Part shown: positions 1 through 8,530 of the stretch, one piece after another | How positions within the stretch are numbered: the stretch's first letter is position 1 | How the letters are laid out: each line of letters starts with the position of its first letter | Position numbers and translations under genes: made by a program | Source of the DNA: JAVEVH01 sp964430365 | GTDB taxonomy: Bacteria; Patescibacteriota; Dojkabacteria; SC72 | Direction of reading: 5' to 3' | Length of the DNA: 14,261 nucleotides | NCBI GenBank assembly: GCA_964430365.1 | Contig: CAYSEU010000017.1 | Coordinates: 1-14,261 of the forward strand | The notes under the pieces: generated by a model | Told to the model about the DNA's origin: nothing | Seen by the model: the letters and a program-made list of their open reading frames with translations, nothing else | The model's database searches: none

Positions 1-342
1 ACCTTCTCTATCATATATCTTAGTACTCTGATCTGAAGTTCTTTCTACCAACTCATCTGGAGAGGGTAGTGAGTTCTGCATATTTTTTAAATATACTCCC
101 GCCACGATGAGCCCTAAACAACCTATAAAGAAAGCTATCCCAAAGAGAATGTAAAGAATCTTTTTAACTTTAACCTTATTAAATCTATTACTCATATTTC
201 CTGTAGGCCTTTTACTAAATCTACTCTTACTAACATTCCTACTATTATATTTCCTAATTCTGTTATAGCTATTTAAAGAAGAAACCTTTCTCCTTTTTGG
301 TAATCTACGTTTAGATTTTGATACTGACATACTATATTTCAT
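1..342 (-). CDS. Penicillin-binding protein 1A-type transglycosylase/transpeptidase, N-terminal part
   Basis: Partial gene running off the left edge; 114 codons are visible. The protein begins with a very basic cytoplasmic tail (about residues 5-55, rich in K, R, S, N), then one hydrophobic membrane anchor (about 59-79, KILYILFGIAFFIGCLGLIV), then LPSPDELVERTSDQSTKIYDREG-like residues. The pattern LPxPDxLxxR...QSTKIYDRxG is typical of the start of the GT51 glycosyltransferase domain in class A PBPs, which polymerise lipid II and cross-link peptidoglycan outside the membrane. The catalytic domains lie outside the window, so the assignment rests on this short signature. Start is uncertain: ATG at 342 or, in frame, ATG at 330; neither has a Shine-Dalgarno sequence. 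The gene is divergent from hisS with a 67-bp gap. Confidence 0.72.
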   Translation of the reverse strand, partial: MKYSMSVSKSKRRLPKRRKVSSLNSYNRIRKYNSRNVSKSRFSKRPTGNMSNRFNKVKVKKILYILFGIAFFIGCLGLIVAGVYLKNMQNSLPSPDELVERTSDQSTKIYDREG

Positions 343-394
343 ATATCTTTTAATATATATTATTTACCCTTAATATTCAACAGAAGAAGATTAA

Positions 395-403
395 TGATAT
401 AAT
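395..403 (+). promoter_or_regulatory. Extended -10 promoter of hisS (leaderless)
   Basis: TGA-TATAAT: a TG dinucleotide at 395-396 and a perfect TATAAT at 398-403. Only 6 nt separate it from the hisS ATG at 410, so transcription should start at or within 1-2 nt of the start codon. A -35 is weak (TTCAAC at 376-381, spacer 16). Seen in sequence; the start site is inferred. Confidence 0.7.
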
Positions 404-409
404 CGGTGT

Positions 410-1696
410 ATGAAAAATAAAACATTATCAAAATTACCATATAAAGGGACTACAGATATATATCCAGAGCAGATGTATATTAAAAAATACCTCTTTAATA
501 TATGGGAAAAGGTAGCAAAACAATTTGGATATGAAGAGTATGATACCCCGTATATAGAGGAGGCACAGCTTTATAAAATTAAATCTGGCGAAGATATAGC
601 TAATAACCAGTTATACTCTTTCGTAGATAAGGGGGGGAGAGAGATAGCCTTAAGACCAGAGATGACTCCATCTTTAGCTAGATTAATAGCAGCTAAGAAA
701 AATGAACTTACATTACCAATTAGGTGGTTTAATATAGGAAGATATTACAGATATGAGAAACCTCAAAGAGGTAGAACAAGGGAATTTGTACAACTTAATT
801 TAGATATATTAGGAGTACCGACTATCCAAGCAGAGTTAGAGGTACTGCAATATATAAATGCTGTAATGGATGAATTAAAAGCTCCTAAGGATACATATGA
901 ATTAAGAATAAATAACAGATATCTTTTGGATTATCTTTTTAATGAGATATTAAATCTTGACGATGATAAGAAGAGTAAAGTAGGTAGAGCAATAGATAAT
1001 TATCTAAAGCTATCCTCTACTGATTTTGAGCTCTATTTAGAAGATATCGGGTTAGATAAAGGGCAGATAAAAAAGGTACTAAATTTCTTAACACTAACCC
1101 TTGATGATTTAACAGATATAGATTGTAGGGGATCAAGAGAGTTAATAGAGCTATTTGATAAAGCTAAACAGTTATCAATAGGTAATCTAAAGTTTGCTCC
1201 ATATATAATAAGAGGTTTACAGTACTATACTGGCACTGTAGTAGAGGCGTACGATGTTGGTAGTCAACAGAACCCTCGAGCTTTATTTGGTGGTGGTAGA
1301 TATGATGACCTTCTTTCAATATTTGGAGAAGAAAAGCTACCTGCATTTGGAATAGGGTGGGGTGATGTAACTACATTAAACTACCTTTCTACATACAATC
1401 TATTACCTGAATTAAGGAGTGATACAAAGGTATTTGTTACTCTTATGGACGAATCTCTGTATAACGAGAGCTCTAACATTACCAAATATTTAAGAGAAAA
1501 CAGTATTAATACTCAGATGCAATTAGTTAGTACAAAGCTAAGTAGTCAGCTTAAGTATGCTAATAAAAAGAAAATCCCTTGGGTAGTTATAATAGGGGAA
1601 GAAGAAATATCCAAAGGTGTTGTTCAATTAAAAGATATGGATACTAGGGAATCTTTCTTAATAAAGAAAGAAGATATAATTAAAAAGATATTTTAG
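410..1696 (+). CDS. hisS: Histidyl-tRNA synthetase
   Basis: Class II aminoacyl-tRNA synthetase charging tRNA-His in the cytoplasm; 428 aa, the usual length. Visible landmarks: ALRPEMTPSLAR (80-91), motif 2 with its arginine and the HisRS pattern RYEKPQRGRTREF (114-126), the histidine-binding region RGLQYYTGTVVE (268-279, with catalytic-type Arg268), GGGRYDDLL (about 293-301), and a C-terminal HGTP anticodon-binding domain (about 338-428), which separates it from the HisZ regulatory paralogue. Motif 3 reads PAFGIGWGDVTTL (311-323): the usual E-R pair is G318-D319. From memory, a GxGD-type motif 3 also occurs in plant-organelle and some bacterial HisRS, so this is probably a clade variant rather than loss of function. 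Start chosen at 410 because a perfect -10 lies 6 nt upstream. Stop TAG. Confidence 0.95.
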   Translation: MKNKTLSKLPYKGTTDIYPEQMYIKKYLFNIWEKVAKQFGYEEYDTPYIEEAQLYKIKSGEDIANNQLYSFVDKGGREIALRPEMTPSLARLIAAKKNELTLPIRWFNIGRYYRYEKPQRGRTREFVQLNLDILGVPTIQAELEVLQYINAVMDELKAPKDTYELRINNRYLLDYLFNEILNLDDDKKSKVGRAIDNYLKLSSTDFELYLEDIGLDKGQIKKVLNFLTLTLDDLTDIDCRGSRELIELFDKAKQLSIGNLKFAPYIIRGLQYYTGTVVEAYDVGSQQNPRALFGGGRYDDLLSIFGEEKLPAFGIGWGDVTTLNYLSTYNLLPELRSDTKVFVTLMDESLYNESSNITKYLRENSINTQMQLVSTKLSSQLKYANKKKIPWVVIIGEEEISKGVVQLKDMDTRESFLIKKEDIIKKIF

Positions 1697-1794
1697 AAAT
1701 ATAACTTTTAAAAATTAATATACAGCTAGTATTAGCAAGAATACACTCCCTTAATAATAACGTAGCATAACTAGCACTTAGTATTCTACAAAAC

Positions 1795-1810
1795 TGTTGA
1801 AAAAACAACA
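1795..1810 (+). promoter_or_regulatory. Short inverted repeat over the winged-helix gene start
   Basis: TGTTG (1795-1799), six A, CAACA (1806-1810). The right arm includes the A of the ATG at 1810. It could be a small RNA hairpin at the initiation site or a protein-binding palindrome. The 113-nt gap upstream (1697-1809) also holds two copies of TAGTATT (1727-1733 and 1779-1785), 52 bp apart. No Shine-Dalgarno sequence is present. Function is unproven, and chance is possible in DNA this A+T-rich. Confidence 0.3.
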
Positions 1811-2115
1811 TGGAAAGCCATATTAAGGAGTATGCAGGTATCATTCTAGTACCCCTTAGAAAAGAAATGTATATTAGACAGAAAAGAATTCCTTTAACAG
1901 ACTTTGAATCAATATTTATCGATTACCTTATTGAATATAACGGATACTGTAATCTAGACTCTTTCACTGTATACCTTTCAGATCTATACAATAAAAATCA
2001 GGGTAAGAGATGTATAGTAGTATATATCAATAGGTTGAGGAGGAAAATATATTACCAAACAGGAGAAAAAATTATTAAATGTAAATACTCATTTGGATAT
2101 TTTATAGACTCTTAA
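1810..2115 (+). CDS. Stand-alone OmpR/PhoB-type winged-helix DNA-binding protein
   Basis: 101 aa, essentially one Trans_reg_C domain with no receiver domain in front. Residues about 9-29 form the N-terminal beta strands ending in the conserved 'i-x-Lt-x-x-E/F' turn (IPLTDFESIFIDYL, 27-40). Next come helix 2 after NGYCNLDSF, a recognition-helix region with VYINRLRRKI (71-80), matching the family pattern VxIxRLRxKL, and the wing IIKCKYSFGYFI (88-99), matching IxTVRGxGYxF. In response regulators this domain binds direct repeats in promoters; here any signal input must come from another route or be absent. The gene follows hisS by 113 nt. Its TAA overlaps the mutS stop in a shared TTAA (2112-2115), with no terminator between. 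Targets unknown; autoregulation is possible but not shown. Confidence 0.8.
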   Translation: MESHIKEYAGIILVPLRKEMYIRQKRIPLTDFESIFIDYLIEYNGYCNLDSFTVYLSDLYNKNQGKRCIVVYINRLRRKIYYQTGEKIIKCKYSFGYFIDS

Positions 2116-4721
2116 ACTTTCCTCTTCCATTCATTTATCTTATTCAGTGCCTCTATTGGAGTAAGGTTATCTGTATCTATTTGTTGTATTTCTCTCTCTA
2201 TTTCTGATTCTTTAGCTAAAAAGAGAGGAAATTGATATGCACTCTGTTGTCCATTACCATTCTTCCTATCTAATATCTTACCTTCTCTTAAATTACTTTC
2301 CTTAGTAAACATCTGTTCCTGTTCAAAACTCTCTAATATCTCATTAGCTCGTTTAATAACTTTCTCAGGTAATCCAGCCATTTTAGCAACATATATACCG
2401 TAACTCCTATCTGTACCACCTTCTATAATCTTTCTTAAAAATATGACTGTACCCTCATTAATATCCTCTTCTACCAATACGTTATAATTTTTTACCTTAT
2501 TAGGGATCTTTTCTGCTAATTTAAGTAATTCGTGATAGTGGGTTGCAAAAAGAGTTCTTGCCTTTAATTCCTTTACTAAGTACTCTGCTAATGCCCAAGC
2601 TATACTAACACCATCATATGTACTTGTACCTCTTCCTATCTCATCTAAAACTATTAGACTGTACTTAGTTGCGTTATTTACAATATTAGCAGCCTCATCC
2701 ATCTCTACCATGAATGTACTTCTTCCTCTACTTAAATCGTCTGAAGCCCCAACTCTAGTAAATATCCTATCTACTAAAGATAGATCCATACTCTTAGCTG
2801 GTACATAGCATCCTATCTGAGCTAGTAGTACTAATACAGCTACTTGCCTAATATATGTAGATTTACCAGACATATTAGGACCCGTAAGTATACACATAGA
2901 AGATTCAAGATTGTCTAAGTATGAGTCATTAGATATGAAATCTTCATCACTTAAATTTTCTACAACAGGATGTCTTCCAGCCTCTATTTTAATTAATCCA
3001 TCTTTTTCTCCCATTTCATATATGGTTGGTTTACAGTAATTCTTTTCTATTGAGAGATATGCAAAGCCTGATAGTACATCCATTTTAGATATATTTAATG
3101 AAAGAGATTGTAATTGGAATATATACTTAATTAATGATTCTCTAAAATCATTAAAAAGTTTATATTCTAACTCATTTAACTTATCTTGTGCTCCTAGTAT
3201 TATATCCTCTTTCTGTTTTAATTCTTCAGTAATATACCTCTCACTATTTACTAATGTTTGTTTTCTAATATATGTATCTGGTACCTTATCTTGTTGAGCT
3301 TTTGTTACCTCTATGTAGTATCCAAATACTTTATTAAACCCTATCTTAAGAGTAGTAATACCAGTATCTCTCTTTTCCCCTTCTTCAAACTCCTTTATCC
3401 AACTCTTACTGTCTCCAGAAAGTTCTCTTAGCTCTTTCACTTTCTCATTGTAAGAGGATTTAATAATGCCACCCTCTGTTAAGGAGGTCGGTGGAGAATC
3501 TACAATACACTTATCTATTTCACTCGGTAAATCAACTAAAAGGGTATGATATTCATCTAATATCTTTACTAATTGAGGAATAGGGGAAAGCACTTTTCTT
3601 AATTTAGATATCTGTTCAAGAGATATTTGTAACCCTTTTAGATCTCTTCCGTTAGCCCTCCCTAATCCAATTTTTCCTACAATCCTCTCAATGTCACTCA
3701 CCTGGGAAAGTATTTCTCTAGTACCATCTAATACCCCTCTATCACTAAGAAATATCTCTACCATATTTAACCTCTCTTCTATATCTTTTTTCACTATCAA
3801 TGGATTCAATATCCAAGAGTAGAGTAATCTTTTACCCATTTGTGTAGAGGTAAAATCAATAATTGAATACAAAGAATTGTGTATATCATTACTGTATGAG
3901 CTATTAACTAATTCTAGGTTTTTAATAGTTGCCCTATCCAATATCATATTACTGTTCAAATTCCTTCTTCTAGGTTTTTTAATATGCTTAGGTTCCATTA
4001 ACTGAGTTTCTTGTATATGTTTGAGTATCATCGATACTGCACATATGCTTGCTTCTTTACTCTCTAAGCCCAAAGATTCTATATTGGATATTTTAAAGAA
4101 CTCTTTAATTACCTCTTCACTATACTTAATATTTTGTAATCCCTTACCTAAAAACTGCACAGGTAGAGTAGAGAATGTTATGTCTTTTTCACTCTCTAGT
4201 AGTAATATTTCCGAAGGGTCGAAAGAGGATATGATACTCTCAATATTTTTTGGTAGGTACTTACTCTGTATCCATATTAATTCACCAGTGGATATATCAC
4301 ACAAAGATATTCCTAAATCATTTTTTATTTTACAGAATGCACATATGTAATTACTCTTAACAGAGTCCTCACTATCTAATGTGCCTGGTGTTACGATTCT
4401 AGTTACCCCTCTTTTAACGATACCTTTAGCAAGTTTAGGGTCTTCTAACTGATCTACTATGACTACACAGTATCCACTTTTAACTAATTTAGGAAGGTAC
4501 TGATCTAATGCCTTATGAGGAAATCCTGCTAGTGGGGTAGGGTTACTATTCTTATCTCTAGCAGTTAGTGTAATATTTAATACCTTAGAGGTAATCTTCG
4601 CGTCTTCACCAAAGGTCTCAAAAAAATCCCCCATTCTAAAAAGTACCACCTTATCTGGGTACTGTTTTTTAAAACGAAGATACTGATCCATCATTGGTGT
4701 CTGTTTTATATCCGTTTCCAT
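2112..4721 (-). CDS. mutS: DNA mismatch repair protein MutS
   Basis: 869 aa, full-length MutS1. It recognises mismatches and small loops and acts as an ATP-driven clamp. N-terminal mismatch-binding domain with the Phe-x-Glu wedge (F33, E35 in GDFFETF), connector, lever and clamp domains through about residue 560, then the ABC-type ATPase: Walker A GPNMSGKST (614-622), signature region DDLSRGRSTF (661-670), Walker B LIVLDEIGRGTST (689-701) and the H-loop ATHYHE (H728). A C-terminal QFPLF (830-834) resembles a beta-clamp-binding pentapeptide, followed by the conserved LTPIEALNKINEWK helix. No mutL is in view. Start at 4721: a TATAAT lies 5 nt upstream and there is no Shine-Dalgarno sequence. 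It is last in a minus-strand run after the PEP-synthase homologue (36-nt gap). Confidence 0.98.
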   Translation of the reverse strand: METDIKQTPMMDQYLRFKKQYPDKVVLFRMGDFFETFGEDAKITSKVLNITLTARDKNSNPTPLAGFPHKALDQYLPKLVKSGYCVVIVDQLEDPKLAKGIVKRGVTRIVTPGTLDSEDSVKSNYICAFCKIKNDLGISLCDISTGELIWIQSKYLPKNIESIISSFDPSEILLLESEKDITFSTLPVQFLGKGLQNIKYSEEVIKEFFKISNIESLGLESKEASICAVSMILKHIQETQLMEPKHIKKPRRRNLNSNMILDRATIKNLELVNSSYSNDIHNSLYSIIDFTSTQMGKRLLYSWILNPLIVKKDIEERLNMVEIFLSDRGVLDGTREILSQVSDIERIVGKIGLGRANGRDLKGLQISLEQISKLRKVLSPIPQLVKILDEYHTLLVDLPSEIDKCIVDSPPTSLTEGGIIKSSYNEKVKELRELSGDSKSWIKEFEEGEKRDTGITTLKIGFNKVFGYYIEVTKAQQDKVPDTYIRKQTLVNSERYITEELKQKEDIILGAQDKLNELEYKLFNDFRESLIKYIFQLQSLSLNISKMDVLSGFAYLSIEKNYCKPTIYEMGEKDGLIKIEAGRHPVVENLSDEDFISNDSYLDNLESSMCILTGPNMSGKSTYIRQVAVLVLLAQIGCYVPAKSMDLSLVDRIFTRVGASDDLSRGRSTFMVEMDEAANIVNNATKYSLIVLDEIGRGTSTYDGVSIAWALAEYLVKELKARTLFATHYHELLKLAEKIPNKVKNYNVLVEEDINEGTVIFLRKIIEGGTDRSYGIYVAKMAGLPEKVIKRANEILESFEQEQMFTKESNLREGKILDRKNGNGQQSAYQFPLFLAKESEIEREIQQIDTDNLTPIEALNKINEWKRKV

Positions 4722-4726
4722 GGCAT

Positions 4727-4732
4727 ATTATA
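4727..4732 (-). promoter_or_regulatory. -10 element of mutS (leaderless)
   Basis: On the minus strand, TATAAT followed by ATGCC and then the mutS ATG, a 5-nt gap. The element sits in the 36-nt gap after the upstream gene, so mutS can be transcribed on its own as well as by read-through. Only a weak -35 (TCAATA, 4750-4755, spacer 17). The short spacing predicts a leaderless message. Confidence 0.6.
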
Positions 4733-4757
4733 CAGTATAGTGGGAACTATATTGATA

Positions 4758-7316
4758 CTATTTCTTACCAAGTATGAGCTTTGCTTCCTCTTGAGATACT
4801 AATTGTCTAATACTCTTCACACTTTTAGGAATAACTGAGACACCATATACTCCCTGTTCAATACAGTATTTAACTAAATCAGTATTATCTTCTACCATTA
4901 CTATGATTTCTTTAGATGGAGACTTAGATATATCACACACAGTATCTACAATCTTAAGAGAGCTATTTATCCCTAGGTTATATCTAGCCTTTGTATCATC
5001 TGGTTTAAATCCTTGCATTACTCTTACTATCCTAGGCATATCTAATATTAACCCATCTATCCTAGATTCCAATATCTCATCCGCTAGTATTACATCTGTG
5101 GGATTATCCAATATCCCATATACCCTAAATGTTGTCGTTCTTCTTAGACCTGCTGCTAGTAAGCTCTTTTTAAAATCTTTCATACTCTTCTCATTCATAG
5201 GGGAGTATATACCAATATCTACATTTCTCTTCTTGTAAACATTTCTAACCCTTCTTACAATCTTTAATATTCTACTTAGTAACTCTTTGTTTTCTAAATA
5301 GTGAGCTAAACCATGTACATCACCATCTAATTCAGAATTCTCCAATTGCTTACCCTTAACAAGAGATCTAAAATCATCTACTGTAGAGGAGCCTAAGGCT
5401 AGTACTACCTGATTCCCTTCTGCTAAGTCTACATATTTACATATTTTTTCAGATATATCTTTTGAGTACTCTACAAACTTCTTATCTTCTACATATGCTA
5501 AAAGATGCCTACCATTTTCTAAAAGTATTCTATCTAAATCAACATAAACTAAACCGTGTGAATTACCGACCAAATCTATTAAATCAGAGACTTTCTCTGT
5601 TGGATTGATAAATACCTTGGTAGCACAAGGTGCCAAATTCATATTATGAGGAATCCTCAATTCATCTGACACGGTTTCTACTTCCTCACTTTTAAGGAAA
5701 TCTATACTACTTGAAAGTTTCTCTTCTTTGTATGCCTCTACAATTGGATGTTGAGATTCTAGTGTTTTTATACTCTCTCTCTCAATATATATACTACCCG
5801 TATTACCATCCAACTTAACCCTCTGCCCATCCTTAAGAAGAGAAGATATATCTTTTGCACCTACAACAGCAGGAATATCAAACTCTCTACAAAGTATAGC
5901 GGTATCACTAGTTAAACCTCCTGTTTCAAGTATTACACCACCACTATTTATTATTGTTGATTCCATCTCGGAAGAGAACTCTTTGATAACTAAGATTGTA
6001 TTTTTACTTACAGCAATATCTTTACCCTTAGAAGCGATTACTACTTCACCAGAAGCTATACCAAAGCTTCCACCTAACCCCTTAACTACAAAGTCTTCTC
6101 TTTTTACCTCCGTTTTACTCTCCTCCTGCTTGCCTTGTATAACTTTTGCCTTTGCCACATCTATCAGCTTCTCCGTTAACGTATCATACCCATGCTTATT
6201 ATTCTGTACTATCTTTTTCGCATTCTCAACCGCCTTATCTTCTAATATCCCTATACCTACATATTTCTCTAAACTCCATTTTAAAACCTCTCCCAATGTA
6301 TCAAACTTAATGGCTTTCTCAACTGCTTCTAGAGATGGAGTATATTTCTCATACAGATCTTTACTTTGTAATATCCATATTTTACCCCCAGACATTACCC
6401 ATTCAATATTTTGAGCTCTTCTTAATTTATTTTCAACAATTAAAGATATCTTAGCAATCTCTTTTAGATATCTATCTTCTATTTTTTGTCTATGACTCCA
6501 ACTATTAGATATTGTTACCTTTTGAGTATTCTCCTTGTGATTACCTCTTTGTAAAACCCTAATCTTCATCCATTCCTGAGGGGAAATTTTCTTTTCTAAA
6601 ATATTTAAATCTTTTTTACTTAAAAGATATGTATCTGGTGTTAATTCACCTAAAGCTATACTATCTCCTAAACCAAATACTGCTTCAATACTTAATCTCC
6701 CACTATCTTGTGTAATTGGATCTACAGTAAACGATACTCCTGATACCTCTGCTTGAACCATCTTTTGAACAACAACCGCAAGCTTAACATCTGCTAAATT
6801 AATACCCTTAGAAGATGCATATGAGACTACATCATCTGTAAAAAGAGATGCGTATATCCTCTTTATCGATTCTAAGAGATTCTTACTCCCTCTAACATTT
6901 AATTCTGTAGAGAATATACCACTAAAAGAAACCTCAGGAGAAGAAGGGAATACTACTGAAGACCTTACTGATACCCAAGCATCTGTAAAACCTGAAATCC
7001 TTGTATATGCAGAAAGAATCTCATCTACTATATCATCCTCTAAATCTGTTTTAAGTATTGCTTTACTAACAATATCTTCATCAGGATTTTTGTCTTTAAC
7101 TATTAGGGTAGAAGCATCTCTTTGTAGCGTATGTGATACAACCCTATCAAATACAAAAGATGATATTACAAAAAAATCAGGAATTGGCACATCCATATCC
7201 TTCAGTTCAAAAAGACTTAAGCCTTTTCTTCCAACAGTAGATTCCCGAAGTTTAGTAAAAGTATGATCTTCCCAAAAATACACAGCTCTTTTAATTTTCG
7301 ATACTGGTTCAGACAT
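4758..7316 (-). CDS. Degenerate PEP synthase / PEP-utilising enzyme homologue, probably not a PEP synthase
   Basis: 852 aa with PEP-synthase architecture. The N-terminal PPDK_N ATP-grasp domain (about 20-320) looks preserved: VGRKG (28-32), SVRSS with R118, QKMV (184-187), EAVFGLG (211-217), NIEW (303-306) and Gln317, although the usual QARPE has become QSKDL. The central swivelling phosphohistidine domain (about 410-515) has GGLTSDTAI where the family has GGxTSHxAI: the phosphate-carrying His is Asp471 (codon 5904-5906). The C-terminal TIM-barrel region (about 555-850) aligns in outline but lacks the PEP-site signatures: GSNDLxQ is replaced by DMPRI (759-763), and the C-G-Q/E active-site cysteine segment by VMVEDN (806-811). 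The frame is open throughout, so it is a maintained gene and not debris. It may be a nucleotide-binding or regulatory relative. It starts 24 nt after the permease gene, probably co-transcribed, with no Shine-Dalgarno sequence. Stop TAG. Confidence 0.85.
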   Translation of the reverse strand: MSEPVSKIKRAVYFWEDHTFTKLRESTVGRKGLSLFELKDMDVPIPDFFVISSFVFDRVVSHTLQRDASTLIVKDKNPDEDIVSKAILKTDLEDDIVDEILSAYTRISGFTDAWVSVRSSVVFPSSPEVSFSGIFSTELNVRGSKNLLESIKRIYASLFTDDVVSYASSKGINLADVKLAVVVQKMVQAEVSGVSFTVDPITQDSGRLSIEAVFGLGDSIALGELTPDTYLLSKKDLNILEKKISPQEWMKIRVLQRGNHKENTQKVTISNSWSHRQKIEDRYLKEIAKISLIVENKLRRAQNIEWVMSGGKIWILQSKDLYEKYTPSLEAVEKAIKFDTLGEVLKWSLEKYVGIGILEDKAVENAKKIVQNNKHGYDTLTEKLIDVAKAKVIQGKQEESKTEVKREDFVVKGLGGSFGIASGEVVIASKGKDIAVSKNTILVIKEFSSEMESTIINSGGVILETGGLTSDTAILCREFDIPAVVGAKDISSLLKDGQRVKLDGNTGSIYIERESIKTLESQHPIVEAYKEEKLSSSIDFLKSEEVETVSDELRIPHNMNLAPCATKVFINPTEKVSDLIDLVGNSHGLVYVDLDRILLENGRHLLAYVEDKKFVEYSKDISEKICKYVDLAEGNQVVLALGSSTVDDFRSLVKGKQLENSELDGDVHGLAHYLENKELLSRILKIVRRVRNVYKKRNVDIGIYSPMNEKSMKDFKKSLLAAGLRRTTTFRVYGILDNPTDVILADEILESRIDGLILDMPRIVRVMQGFKPDDTKARYNLGINSSLKIVDTVCDISKSPSKEIIVMVEDNTDLVKYCIEQGVYGVSVIPKSVKSIRQLVSQEEAKLILGKK

Positions 7317-7340
7317 CGTATAGGCAGTAATATTAACTAT

Positions 7341-8480
7341 TTAAATGCTACCTTTAGCCTGGATTTTTTGCAAGTCAATGTAAAACTCATAGCATATTCT
7401 AGCTATTACAATTGTTGGTACTGCAAGTACAGCACCCCATACTCCAAAGAGAATTAGGAATGTAATAGCGGCGAAGAGTACAAGGATAGGTCTAACCCCT
7501 ACAGCATTACCCATTACTCTTGGAATTATGAAATTGTTCTCTATCTGTTGATATACAACAAATATTAACAATATTATTACAGCTGTTAATGGCCCATTTA
7601 CAACCAAAGCAATTAGAAGAGGTGGAATAGCGGAAAAGGTTGCACCTAGGGTAGGTATGGTTGAAAGTAGGGCAATTAATACACCAATAGGGAGAGCAAA
7701 TGGTACCTCAAAGAGAGCTAAAACAGAACCTAGTACAATACCAGCTATTGAGCTTACAATTATTTGCCCCAGTAACCATCTACCTAATTTAGATTCTAAT
7801 TCTAATACCAATCTTTTTACTCTACCTCTTTTTTCGTCTGAAGAGATTCTTAAAAGCCCAAAATCTAATATATTGTTATGATCAATTACTAAGTAAATTG
7901 AAAAGACTATTGCAGCAAATATTATGGATGTCCAACTAAAGAGCCCCCCTACAGTACTTGCTATACTATCAAAGCTATCTACGAAAGTTAACCTCTCTAA
8001 CCAATCAGTGACTAATCTATTAATAGTTGTTGAATCTAATACAAACTCTCCTATGCCAAATCCTTCTAAATTCAAAAGTAAGCTATTAATCCAAAGGGGT
8101 ACACTCTCAATTAATTTATCAATTTGTCCAATGAAAGGTATTACTACTACAGATACTACTGCTAGTACAAACACTATTCCAACAAAGTAAGTGAAAGTAA
8201 CAGCCCATCCTTTAGGTATTTTCTTTTCTACGAACCACCTAACAATAGGAAGTGCAGAAGACATAACTACTAAACTTAAAAACAAAAATAGTACCATTGT
8301 AAATAATTGCTGCCCCCAAAGTAGTATACCTAGTACAGAGAGTACTAATAATATTAATTTCCAAGAAAACTCTATTACTACAGCAGGTTTTTCTTTTTCT
8401 TTTCTTACCTGAGCATACTCCTCAATCTTTTTAACAAATTCTTTCTGTTTATCTTTTCTCTCTATCTTCATACTTAACAT
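7341..8480 (-). CDS. AI-2E (PerM/TqsA) family membrane permease
   Basis: 379 aa; polytopic inner-membrane protein of the AI-2E transporter family (DUF20). Hydrophobic segments lie at about 40-60, 62-82, 95-116, 183-200, 237-258, 262-282, 298-315 and 330-360. Residues about 117-180 form the large extracytoplasmic amphipathic loop. Family hallmarks are the GQIIVSSIAGIVLG segment (238-251), IPTLGATFSAIPPLL (275-289) and QQIENNFIIPRVMGNAVGVRP (311-331). Characterised relatives export autoinducer-2 or act in Na+/H+ antiport; the substrate cannot be read from sequence, and quorum signalling is unlikely to be the general role. Two starts are possible: ATG at 8480, or ATG at 8471, which has TATTAT 7 nt upstream. 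The PEP-synthase homologue follows by 24 nt. Confidence 0.9.
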   Translation of the reverse strand: MLSMKIERKDKQKEFVKKIEEYAQVRKEKEKPAVVIEFSWKLILLVLSVLGILLWGQQLFTMVLFLFLSLVVMSSALPIVRWFVEKKIPKGWAVTFTYFVGIVFVLAVVSVVVIPFIGQIDKLIESVPLWINSLLLNLEGFGIGEFVLDSTTINRLVTDWLERLTFVDSFDSIASTVGGLFSWTSIIFAAIVFSIYLVIDHNNILDFGLLRISSDEKRGRVKRLVLELESKLGRWLLGQIIVSSIAGIVLGSVLALFEVPFALPIGVLIALLSTIPTLGATFSAIPPLLIALVVNGPLTAVIILLIFVVYQQIENNFIIPRVMGNAVGVRPILVLFAAITFLILFGVWGAVLAVPTIVIARICYEFYIDLQKIQAKGSI

Positions 8481-8511
8481 AATATTAGGTTTTTAATATT
8501 AATCTCTGAAC

Positions 8512-8520
8512 ATTATATCA
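8512..8520 (-). promoter_or_regulatory. Extended -10 promoter upstream of the permease gene
   Basis: Minus strand TGA-TATAAT (8520 to 8512) in the 50-nt gap after the yibE/F-like gene. The predicted transcript starts near 8505, giving a leader of about 25 nt to the ATG at 8480. The leader holds an A/T-only inverted repeat (TAATATT 8480-8486 / AATATTA 8495-8501) of doubtful meaning. Confidence 0.6.
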
Positions 8521-8530
8521 AATATATATA

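Noticed and set aside
5983..6414. Plus-strand open frame of 143 codons.
   Set aside because: Lies wholly opposite the PEP-synthase homologue, has no family signature and has the skewed composition of an antisense frame.
8480..8501. Hairpin TAATATT/AATATTA over the permease start as a riboswitch-like control.
   Set aside because: Only A-T pairs in an A+T-rich leader; too weak and too likely by chance.
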